A stretch of DNA of 10,921 bases from Nitrospirota bacterium. GTDB taxonomy: Bacteria; Nitrospirota; Thermodesulfovibrionia; Thermodesulfovibrionales; JdFR-88. The DNA lies in NCBI GenBank assembly GCA_021789735.1, contig JAJYJB010000079.1, forward strand, positions 1-10,921, written 5' to 3'. The position numbers were made by a program, and so were the translations under genes. Under the pieces are notes generated by a model. It worked only from the letters and a program-made list of their open reading frames with translations. It had not been told where the DNA came from and made no database searches. Shown here piece after piece: positions 1 to 5,702 of the stretch (position 1 is its first letter; every line of letters starts with the position of its first letter).

Positions 1-218
1 CCCCTGAAATCGGTCTGGCAGCGTGTATGCGAGCACATTATTACAACCGTGACTGGCTTCAGATTACAAACGAAGCTGCTTGCGCCCCTCCAAAGTGGCG
101 GGTAACTGCGGTTTTTAGGTTAAAAGCTCTGTCTTGTCCCGCATCTTCCGCATGCCGTCCTCCGAAGTAATATGCAAATATCAGCATGTTGGAATATATT
201 TATCAAATAAAAAAGGGG
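1..218. other. Left-edge region without a convincing gene
   Basis: This stretch lies downstream of ntrX. Two plus-strand frames are open from the window edge: one stops at 103-105, the other runs from 3 to a stop at 171-173 (about 56 codons, unusually rich in Cys). A minus-strand frame from ATG 187 to a stop at 59-61 would encode 42 residues, but no Shine-Dalgarno sequence precedes it. None resembles a family I recognise, and three frames overlap the same bases, so at most one could be real. The end of a plus-strand gene converging on ntrX, or a non-coding repeat, are both possible. Confidence 0.3.
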
Positions 219-235
219 TCATTCACCGTCCCCCC
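209..235 (-). terminator. Possible intrinsic terminator overlapping the ntrX stop codon
   Basis: Read on the minus strand, a run of six G (230-235) can pair four bases with CCCC (215-218) across a loop of about 11-13 bases that contains the ntrX TGA stop (221-219). Six T follow directly (214-209). The stem is only four G-C pairs, so termination would be modest. The position just after the last operon gene fits. Confidence 0.4.
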
Positions 236-1577
236 GAGAGACGTCTATTCCGTAGGCTTTTATTTTCCTGTGGAGGTTGGAACGCTCTACTCCAAGCATC
301 TCTGCCGTCTTGGAGATGTTCCAGTGGTTTTCCGAGAGCTTTTTTGCCAAAAAGTCGCGTTCGAAGGCGTCCTTTGCCTCTTTCAGCCCTTCATAGCCAA
401 AATAGTCCTCTGTCCTGGGCTCGTTGTTTAAGAAAATAAGGTCCCTTTCCTCGATGCTCTCGGCGGTGTTCATGATGACCAGCCGTTCTACCGTATTTTT
501 CAGCTCCCTTACGTTGCCCGGCCAAGCGTACGAGGCAAGCCGCTTGACCGCCTCCGGGGTGATCTTCTTGGGGGAGCGCCCGTACTCGGCGGCAAGCGCC
601 CTCAGGAAGTGGTCCACCAGGGCTGGGATGTCCTCTTTCCGGCTCCTGAGCGGCGGCACTACTATGGGGATCACGTTCAGCCTGTAGTAGAGGTCCTCAC
701 GGAAATTCCCGCTCCTGACCTCCTTGGCAAGATCCTTGTTCGTGGCAGCAATAAGCCTCACGTCCACCTTTATGTTCCTGGCCCCGCCCACATGCTGGAA
801 TTCCTGTGTCTCGATGGCCCGCAGCACCTTGGCCTGTGTGGGCAGGCTCATATCTCCCACCTCGTCAAGAAACAGACTGCCGCCGTCGGCAAGCTCAAAT
901 TTCCCCTTTCTATTCTCCTGCGCCCCGGTGAAAGAGCCCTTCTCGTGGCCGAAAAGCTCGCTTTCTATGAGCTCCTGAGGGATGGCTGCGCAGTTAACCT
1001 CCACAAAAGGCATTTCCTTTCTTGTCGAAAGCTCATGCAGCAGCCTGGCCACCAGCTCCTTGCCCGCTCCGGATTCTCCGGTAATGAGGACTTTGCTGAA
1101 CCCCTTCGCCGCAAGTTCCACCTGCTCCCTCAGGTTCCTGATGGCGGGGGAATCCCCGATAATGGTCAGCTTCCCCTTCACCGACTCCTTTAAAAGCCTG
1201 TTCTCTCTTTCAAGGCGGAACCTCTCAAGCCCCTGCTTCACGGTGAGGATTACCCGCTCCATCGAAAGCGGTTTTTCCATGAAATCATAGGCTCCCATCT
1301 TGGTTGCCTTCACCGCAAGCTCTGTCGTGCCGTGGCCGGTAATCATGATAACCGGCAGGTCCTCCCTCTGAGCTTTTATCCGCTTCAGGGCTTCCATTCC
1401 ATCCATTCCTGGCAGCCAGATGTCCAGGAGCACGAGGTCCGGCGGCCGCTTTTTTACCGCTTCGACGGCCTCCTCTCCCGAGAAGGTCATGTCCACCTCA
1501 TATCCCTCATCGGAGAGTATGTCCGCGAGGCTCTGTCTTATATTTTCCTCGTCATCGACTATGAGGACCCGAGACAT
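219..1577 (-). CDS. ntrX: NtrX-type sigma-54-dependent response regulator
   Basis: This cytoplasmic transcription activator of 452 residues is phosphorylated by its partner kinase and remodels sigma-54 RNA polymerase. The receiver domain (1-120) has acidic D8/D9, phospho-acceptor D52, T80 and K102. The AAA+ domain follows (about 138-370): Walker A GESGAGKE (167-174), the sigma-54-contacting loop GSFTGA (214-219, a Ser variant of GAFTGA), Walker B around SLFLDEVGD (234-242), and the arginine-finger stretch FREDLYYRLNV (292-302). A Fis-type helix-turn-helix closes the protein (about 410-444). Length and domain order are normal for NtrC/NtrX regulators. Its ATG shares one base with the ntrY stop (TGATG), and AAAGGAG lies nine bases upstream (1587-1593), so it is translationally coupled to ntrY. 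NtrX is favoured over NtrC because of the NtrY-like partner. Target promoters cannot be read from the window. Confidence 0.9.
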   Translation of the reverse strand: MSRVLIVDDEENIRQSLADILSDEGYEVDMTFSGEEAVEAVKKRPPDLVLLDIWLPGMDGMEALKRIKAQREDLPVIMITGHGTTELAVKATKMGAYDFMEKPLSMERVILTVKQGLERFRLERENRLLKESVKGKLTIIGDSPAIRNLREQVELAAKGFSKVLITGESGAGKELVARLLHELSTRKEMPFVEVNCAAIPQELIESELFGHEKGSFTGAQENRKGKFELADGGSLFLDEVGDMSLPTQAKVLRAIETQEFQHVGGARNIKVDVRLIAATNKDLAKEVRSGNFREDLYYRLNVIPIVVPPLRSRKEDIPALVDHFLRALAAEYGRSPKKITPEAVKRLASYAWPGNVRELKNTVERLVIMNTAESIEERDLIFLNNEPRTEDYFGYEGLKEAKDAFERDFLAKKLSENHWNISKTAEMLGVERSNLHRKIKAYGIDVSRGDGE

Positions 1578-3634
1578 CAGGAAAGTCTCCTTTCAAAAAG
1601 CGGCAGCTCCATGATAAATGAGCTCCCCTTACGGCTTTTTTTGTTTTCACTTATCCGTATGTATCCGTTGTGCTCGGAAACTATCTTGTGCACTATCGCA
1701 AGGCCAAGACCGGTGCCGTGCTTTTTTGTGGAAAAATACGGCTGAAAAAGCTTCTCCCTGACCTCTAGAGGGATCCCCGGCCCGTTATCAGATATCTCCA
1801 CGAACAGCTTGTTAGCCTGGATATCGGTTGTTATTTTAACCAAAACCGTGCCAGAGCCGTCCATGGCTTCCCTGGCGTTGTCTATTATGTTCACAAGGGC
1901 GCGCCTGAACTGCTCCGGGTCCAAATCCACAGGGGGTATGTCAGCCGGGGCATCTATCAGGACGATAAACCCTTTGTATACACGGTAAAGGTTCCTTACC
2001 TCTTCCACCAAAGCCGGCAGGTCGGTACGTCTTTTTTTTATGTCCGGCATCCTGCCCAGCCTCGAAAACTCATCCACCAGCAGGCGCAAGCTTTCCACCT
2101 CCGCTATTATCGTCTTTGTGGACCTCTCGAACACAACCGGAAAGTCCGCATGGCGTTCGGTCCACTTCTTCATCATCCTTTCGGTGGAGAGCTTAATGGG
2201 GGTAAGCGGGTTTTTGATCTCGTGGGCGATCCTCCTTGCGACTTCCTGCCACGCAAGCACCCTCTGCGCCCGGACCATCTCGGTCAGGTCGTCAAAGACG
2301 ACCAGAAGCCCAAGCTGCCGCCCTTTGCCGTCCCTCAATCCGGAGATGAATACCCTGAGCAGGGCCTTTTCCCCTTTGGGCCCCAGGCCGGCCCAAAGCT
2401 CCTGCTCAAGAAAATCTATCGTCCGTACGTTTATGCCTTTTATTAAGGCCTTAAGCTCGTTTGATTCGATATGGGAAAGCACCGCCTCGTACTGTTTTCC
2501 GATCACCTCCGGGGCTTTTATGCCCAGAATATCGCAGGCCCTGGGATTTATCGTAAGCACCGCCCCCTCAGGTGAAAGGGAGATAACCCCGGAGCGGATA
2601 TTGTCCAGAATGCCTTCCATGCAGAGCCGTCTTCTATCGGACTCCAGATAGGCATTCTCCAGCGATTCCTTGCCCTCCTTGAGCTCCGCCACCATGCGGT
2701 TAAAGGATTCTATCAAAAGCCCCATCTCGTCGGAACCCCTAGGAGGCACTCTCAGGTCGAGGTTCCCTCGGGCCACCTCGCCGGTTGCAGCCGCGAGTTC
2801 GCTAACCGGGCCGGTGATTCCCCTTGCCAGCCTGAGTGACGCAAGCAAGGCCATAAACATAATCGTAAGGGCGACAAAGCCCAGGACCAAGTAGAAATTG
2901 GTTCTTATTGGCGTGCGCCACCTCTCCAGGGTTATAAGACTTTCGTTTGCACGCTTAATGTTTTCGACGTATGAGGTGAGTTTTGGCGGCAAAGTGGTGC
3001 TAGCCACTATTACCCCGCCGGAAGGGCGTGGCACAATGCCCCGCACCATGTCCCCGCCTGAGGTCGAGAGGACCTCCGCACCCTTTTGCCCTTTGAAGGC
3101 AGACTGCATTGCCGGGGTGGCGTCCGGCGGCAAGCCCGGCACAAATGTTATCCGGTAGGGGCCGATGGCCTTAAGGCTTCCGCTCTGAAGCGCGCTGCTG
3201 GCGGCATCGATGGCCCCTTCTTTTTCCTGCTGGTAAATGGAGCGCGCCATGGCAAGGGATGAGACAAGCGGGTCCCTGAACTGGGTGTTGAATATCTTGT
3301 CCATGTAGTTGGTCGCAAGACCGCTTGCCACGGCATAGACCATTATGGTGGGGGTAATGCTCAAAAACGTAAACAGAAGCAGTATCTTTGCCCTGAACTT
3401 AAACCCTATTACCCTCCTTTTAACACCCAGGTACAACTCTATGAACCCCTTGCCAACCAGATAGATGAGCGCAAGAAGGGCAAAGAGGTTCAGGTTGAAA
3501 AAGAGCAGGTATATCAGCGTCTCCGGAAACTCGCCCACTCTCAAAAATCTCGCTTCGAAGGGCAAAAGGACGCCCAGAAGCACAAGGGCCGCCACAAGCA
3601 TGTAGAGCGCTTTTAGCTTCAGACCTTTCTTCAT
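1577..3634 (-). CDS. ntrY: NtrY-type membrane sensor histidine kinase
   Basis: This inner-membrane sensor kinase of 685 residues is the cognate partner of NtrX. In order: hydrophobic segments at about 9-26, 38-60 and 82-104; a probable extracytoplasmic sensing region of about 140 residues; a fourth membrane segment (about 246-268); HAMP (about 268-321); PAS (about 335-455); HisKA with phospho-acceptor H471 in RRIAHEIKNPLTPIKLS; and an HATPase domain with N-box NIIDNAREA (N586), G1 DNGPGIP (616-622) and G2 HGTGLGLA (639-646). All catalytic motifs are intact. The frame stays open to 3769, but those extra 45 codons lie inside the DUF4390 gene and are not protein-like. ATG 3634 directly precedes a membrane helix, follows the upstream TAG by one base, and has GGAGG 11 bases before it. 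NtrY is linked to nitrogen and redox control in proteobacteria; the signal here is unknown. Confidence 0.9.
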   Translation of the reverse strand: MKKGLKLKALYMLVAALVLLGVLLPFEARFLRVGEFPETLIYLLFFNLNLFALLALIYLVGKGFIELYLGVKRRVIGFKFRAKILLLFTFLSITPTIMVYAVASGLATNYMDKIFNTQFRDPLVSSLAMARSIYQQEKEGAIDAASSALQSGSLKAIGPYRITFVPGLPPDATPAMQSAFKGQKGAEVLSTSGGDMVRGIVPRPSGGVIVASTTLPPKLTSYVENIKRANESLITLERWRTPIRTNFYLVLGFVALTIMFMALLASLRLARGITGPVSELAAATGEVARGNLDLRVPPRGSDEMGLLIESFNRMVAELKEGKESLENAYLESDRRRLCMEGILDNIRSGVISLSPEGAVLTINPRACDILGIKAPEVIGKQYEAVLSHIESNELKALIKGINVRTIDFLEQELWAGLGPKGEKALLRVFISGLRDGKGRQLGLLVVFDDLTEMVRAQRVLAWQEVARRIAHEIKNPLTPIKLSTERMMKKWTERHADFPVVFERSTKTIIAEVESLRLLVDEFSRLGRMPDIKKRRTDLPALVEEVRNLYRVYKGFIVLIDAPADIPPVDLDPEQFRRALVNIIDNAREAMDGSGTVLVKITTDIQANKLFVEISDNGPGIPLEVREKLFQPYFSTKKHGTGLGLAIVHKIVSEHNGYIRISENKKSRKGSSFIMELPLFERRLS

Positions 3635-3635
3635 C

Positions 3636-4202
3636 CTATGGCTTGCCTCCGAGGTTGAAAATGGGAGAGTCCTCATGCACAGAGAACTCCTTGTCCCTGA
3701 TGAAAAAGAACATTTGGCCCAAAAGCGGAGGCAGGTTCCTAAGTTTGGATTCAGCCGTGACCCTGACAAAATATCTTCCTTTGGTCAGTCGATTCAAGTG
3801 GGACAGCTCAACATTGTGCAGGGTCAGCGAGTTTTTGATAAGCTCACCGCAGCTTCCGAACCTCGTCTCCCGGGAAGACCCTCTGTCCAGCGTGGTCATC
3901 ACGTACTCTCCCTTCACGCTGTCGCAGCTTACATACCTCTCTATCCTTACGCCAAGGATGTACTCATCCGGCCAGCTTGACCAGTGCCTGAACAGGTCCA
4001 CATAAAAGACAAGGTCCTTCTGTATGCCGGCGTTCAGGTCCTTTATTATATGGGGGGACATGACTAGCCTGGCGGAGACAAAGATATCGTCCCCCTTCTT
4101 GGAGACGGCAAGGGAGTTTATCTGCGTTGCCCGCGCATTAAGTGGAAGGAAAAAGGCGATTGCCATTAACGAAAGCAAGACAGCCTTTTTTAAAAAGCGC
4201 AT
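3636..4202 (-). CDS. DUF4390 domain exported protein, first gene of the ntrYX operon
   Basis: This 188-residue protein has a classic signal peptide: a basic start (MRFLKK), a hydrophobic core to about residue 20, and a likely cleavage after ARA (25). The mature part is predicted periplasmic. Family-like features are the stretch GIQKDLVFYVDLFRHW (59-74), the WPDE motif (77-80) and the KGEY region (97-100). These match DUF4390 as I know it, a family often found just upstream of ntrY; no biochemical function is established. Its TAG stop is one base from the ntrY ATG, so the two genes are almost certainly co-transcribed and coupled. An exported protein paired with a sensor kinase suggests an accessory to NtrY signal perception, which is inference. 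The Shine-Dalgarno before ATG 4202 is weak. Confidence 0.78.
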   Translation of the reverse strand: MRFLKKAVLLSLMAIAFFLPLNARATQINSLAVSKKGDDIFVSARLVMSPHIIKDLNAGIQKDLVFYVDLFRHWSSWPDEYILGVRIERYVSCDSVKGEYVMTTLDRGSSRETRFGSCGELIKNSLTLHNVELSHLNRLTKGRYFVRVTAESKLRNLPPLLGQMFFFIRDKEFSVHEDSPIFNLGGKP

Positions 4203-4249
4203 TTTCAGCTTATTTTATTAAAAACCTTTCAAACCAGGCAAGTTTTTTG

Positions 4250-4258
4250 ATTATACCA
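4250..4258 (-). promoter_or_regulatory. Extended -10 promoter for the DUF4390-ntrY-ntrX operon
   Basis: On the minus strand the sequence TGGTATAAT is a perfect extended -10 element (TGnTATAAT), about 48 bases upstream of the DUF4390 ATG. No good -35 hexamer sits 16-18 bases further upstream, which is tolerated by extended -10 promoters. It is the best housekeeping-type promoter for this operon. Confidence 0.5.
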
Positions 4259-4331
4259 TCTAATTCAAGCACTTTTCGCTTTTCCGTTTTGCTTTGTCCT
4301 GCCCGGAAGCGGGAGGCAAAAAAATGCCGCA

Positions 4332-4340
4332 TGATATAAA
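4332..4340 (+). promoter_or_regulatory. Extended -10 promoter candidate for the CBS-HPP genes
   Basis: The plus-strand sequence TGATATAAA matches TGnTATAAT at all but the last base and lies 37 bases before the ATG at 4378. It falls in a short inverted repeat (ATGAT and ATCAT, 4331-4344). A second repeat, GGCA and TGCC around six A, lies just upstream (4315-4328). No clear -35 is present, so a repressor or activator site is plausible but unproven. Confidence 0.35.
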
Positions 4341-4377
4341 TCATAGGAACCCGGCAGCAGCAGTGTAAAGTGATGTC

Positions 4378-4563
4378 ATGGGCGAAAACACGAAGGAAAA
4401 AATAACAGCTGGGGACATAAGGAGTGCCCTCAGGCAGATGGGCGCATACGTGGACGTCACCGAAGAGGACCTCATGAAGATATATGAGCTCGCGCTCGAA
4501 CATGCAAAAAAGGAAGCCCAAAAAAAGGTCCTGGTCAGGGACGTAATGAGAGGGATGTCGTGA
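4378..4563 (+). CDS. N-terminal part of a frameshifted CBS-domain protein
   Basis: This 61-residue reading frame encodes a charged, helical stretch (about residues 10-48: ITAGDIRSAL, VTEEDLMKIY, LALEHAKKEA) and ends in VLVRDVM. That ending is how a CBS domain normally begins. The next frame, read just upstream of its own GTG, gives RDVVTVDSAASV, the normal continuation. One additional G after the ATG at 4545-4548 would join the two as VRDVM-ERDVVTVD. CBS proteins encoded before HPP genes commonly carry a similar N-terminal helical segment in one chain. I therefore read this as the front of a single gene of about 200 codons that has lost a base. If the frame break is real, the 61-residue peptide would be made and then coupled through a GTGA overlap to the next frame. 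The ribosome-binding site is weak. Confidence 0.55.
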   Translation: MGENTKEKITAGDIRSALRQMGAYVDVTEEDLMKIYELALEHAKKEAQKKVLVRDVMRGMS

Positions 4564-4982
4564 CCGTTGATTCCGCGGCATCGGTCTCCAGGATATCAGC
4601 CCTTATGTACAAGCACAGGATAAGCGGGCTTCCGGTAGTGGACTCCAGTGACAGGGTAGTGGGCATCGTCACCGAGGCGGACCTTATTGCGAGGATCTGT
4701 GCTAGAAAGGGGCATGCCTTCAGAAAGACCCTCATGTATCTCTTTGGCGAGTCCATACCGGAGCCAAGGGCCTCCGAAGACGTGGACGGAACCGCCGGAG
4801 ACATCATGAACCCAGAGGTGATAACCGCCGCCCCGGATGACGATATAGGCAAGGTTGCCGCCATCCTGGACGAAAAAAAGATAAAGAGGCTGCCCGTCAT
4901 CGGGGAGAACGGGAAACTGGTTGGCATAGTGTCCAGGGCGGACATAGTGAGGGCCCAGATACCTGCCGGGAGGAGTGAATGA
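4560..4982 (+). CDS. Tandem CBS-domain protein (C-terminal part of a frameshifted gene)
   Basis: The 140 residues hold a CBS pair (Bateman module), which typically binds adenine nucleotides and gates a partner protein. The first repeat covers about 1-45, with SGLPVVD (22-28) and GIVTEADL (35-42). The second covers about 78-136, with GDIMNPEVITA, KRLPVI and GIVSRADIV. The start used is GTG 4560, overlapping the preceding stop as GTGA with AGAGGG close upstream. However, the first beta strand and VRDVM of repeat 1 are encoded in the other frame, so this chain is probably a 5'-truncated view of one longer gene. The stop overlaps the HPP start as ATGA, so the two products are likely made together. 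The CBS module would then be the cytoplasmic sensor for the HPP membrane protein. Confidence 0.7.
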   Translation: MTVDSAASVSRISALMYKHRISGLPVVDSSDRVVGIVTEADLIARICARKGHAFRKTLMYLFGESIPEPRASEDVDGTAGDIMNPEVITAAPDDDIGKVAAILDEKKIKRLPVIGENGKLVGIVSRADIVRAQIPAGRSE

Positions 4983-5254
4983 CGAAGGCATATTTTACGA
5001 AAATGAAAGGCGGGGCAAAGAGCCCTCCAGATGTTGGGCTGGCGGAGGTGTTCTGGTCTCTCCTAGGTTCGGCACTGGGGATCGGGGCATGCGGTTATCT
5101 TTCATCCAGGTACTTTGCCCCAAGGGACTTGACGCTCATGATCGGCTCCTTTGGCGCCTCCGCCGTGCTGGTCTACGCAGCCATAAAAAGCCCTCTGGCT
5201 CAGCCAAGAAACCAGCTTGGTGGGCGTGGCGTGCTGGAAGTTCTTTGGCTATAA
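4979..5254 (+). CDS. HPP-family membrane protein, N-terminal fragment
   Basis: The 91 residues contain the front half of an HPP protein. FWSLLGSALGIGACGYLSS (about 25-43) is the first membrane segment, DLTLMIGSFGASAVLVYAAI (about 50-69) is the second, and the family signature SPLAQPRNQLGG follows (71-82). After GG the frame reads RGVLEVLWL and stops, with no match to the family. Normally His and several residues ending in SAL follow GG and lead into a third helix, which is encoded in another frame from 5217. The start is secure: ATG overlaps the CBS stop (ATGA) with GGAGG six bases upstream. HPP proteins are small integral membrane proteins; members in cyanobacteria and chloroplasts have been linked to nitrite transport. 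As read, this fragment is unlikely to work alone. Confidence 0.65.
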   Translation: MTKAYFTKMKGGAKSPPDVGLAEVFWSLLGSALGIGACGYLSSRYFAPRDLTLMIGSFGASAVLVYAAIKSPLAQPRNQLGGRGVLEVLWL

Positions 5255-5498
5255 CGCATGGCTGGCCGGGGCGTTTGCCGTCTCGTTTGCCATCTCGGCG
5301 ATGCTCATCACCAATACCCTTCATCCCCCTGGCGGGGCCACTGCCCTGATAGCGGTGATCGGAGGGGCGCAGGTGCACAAGCTCGGCTTTCTGTATGCCT
5401 TTATTCCCGCCGGGCTTGGCGCGCTGGTTCTTCTGCTGGTGGCCCTCATAGTAAACAATATGGCCTCCGGCAGAAGATATCCCGAATATTGGCTATAG
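5217..5498 (+). CDS. HPP-family membrane protein, C-terminal fragment
   Basis: This frame (TTG at 5217, 93 residues) continues the HPP protein with VGVACWKFFGYN, the third helix (WLAGAFAVSFAISAMLI), the name-giving signature HPPGGATAL, a last helix (about 59-84, AFIPAGLGALVLLLVALIV) and the ending RRYPEYWL. It has no ribosome-binding site of its own, and the TTG lies inside the upstream fragment. It is therefore best read as the rest of the 4979 gene after a lesion. The sequence CTTGGTGG at the junction (5216-5223) would be expected in both the LGG and the LVG coding segments. A deletion of about 23 bases between two such copies would remove the GGH..SA codons and shift the frame exactly as seen. 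The intact gene (4979-5498 plus the loss) would encode about 180 residues, normal for the family. Confidence 0.6.
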   Translation: MVGVACWKFFGYNAWLAGAFAVSFAISAMLITNTLHPPGGATALIAVIGGAQVHKLGFLYAFIPAGLGALVLLLVALIVNNMASGRRYPEYWL

Positions 5499-5504
5499 GC
5501 AAAG

Positions 5505-5526
5505 AAAAAAATTTTTAAATTTTTTT
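5505..5526. repeat. Perfect A/T-only palindrome after the HPP gene
   Basis: AAAAAAATTT and AAATTTTTTT are exact inverted copies separated by TT, starting six bases after the HPP stop. The hairpin has ten A-T pairs and no G-C pairs, so it would be a weak terminator. The phased A- and T-tracts could instead bend the DNA. It opens an AT-rich spacer (5499-5702) rich in A on the plus strand. Confidence 0.6.
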
Positions 5527-5590
5527 AAAATACGAGCCAAAACAAAAAGCTAGAACCCTCCAAAAGAAAAGAAACAAACAAAAACTTTTG

Positions 5591-5627
5591 AAAAAAGCGG
5601 GAGAGGCCGGACAGCCCCCTTTCCCGC
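5591..5627 (-). terminator. Terminator-like hairpin reading on the minus strand
   Basis: Bases 5597-5606 pair with 5618-5627 over ten positions (nine Watson-Crick, one G-T) around an 11-base loop. On the minus strand the stem ends in CCTCTCCCGC followed at once by six T, the form of a strong intrinsic terminator. On the plus strand no T-run follows. No minus-strand gene is visible upstream of it, so it might stop antisense transcription or end an unrecognised small RNA. It could also be a 5' structure for the kinase gene at 5703. Confidence 0.5.
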
Positions 5628-5702
5628 CTTCTGCCGCAAAAATAGAAAAGCCAGGAAGACGCATTTCCAGAAATTCAATAATCATTCTAAAATAAAACAG
5701 GC

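Noticed and set aside
115..153. 12-codon minus-strand frame with a good GGAGG before its ATG
   Set aside because: It is too short to support as a gene, and nothing downstream suggests a leader peptide.
609..1193. 194-codon plus-strand open frame opposite ntrX
   Set aside because: It is antisense to the AAA+ domain and has no recognisable motif or ribosome-binding site.
3635..3769. 45-codon N-terminal extension of ntrY
   Set aside because: It lies wholly inside the DUF4390 coding region in another frame and reads as low-likeness sequence. ATG 3634 has its own GGAGG and begins right before a membrane helix.
4256..4330. Sigma-54 (-24/-12) promoter in the divergent region
   Set aside because: The plus-strand GG and GC at 4315-4327 are one base too close. 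A minus-strand pair with correct spacing lacks the rest of the consensus (no TGGCAC, no TTGCA).
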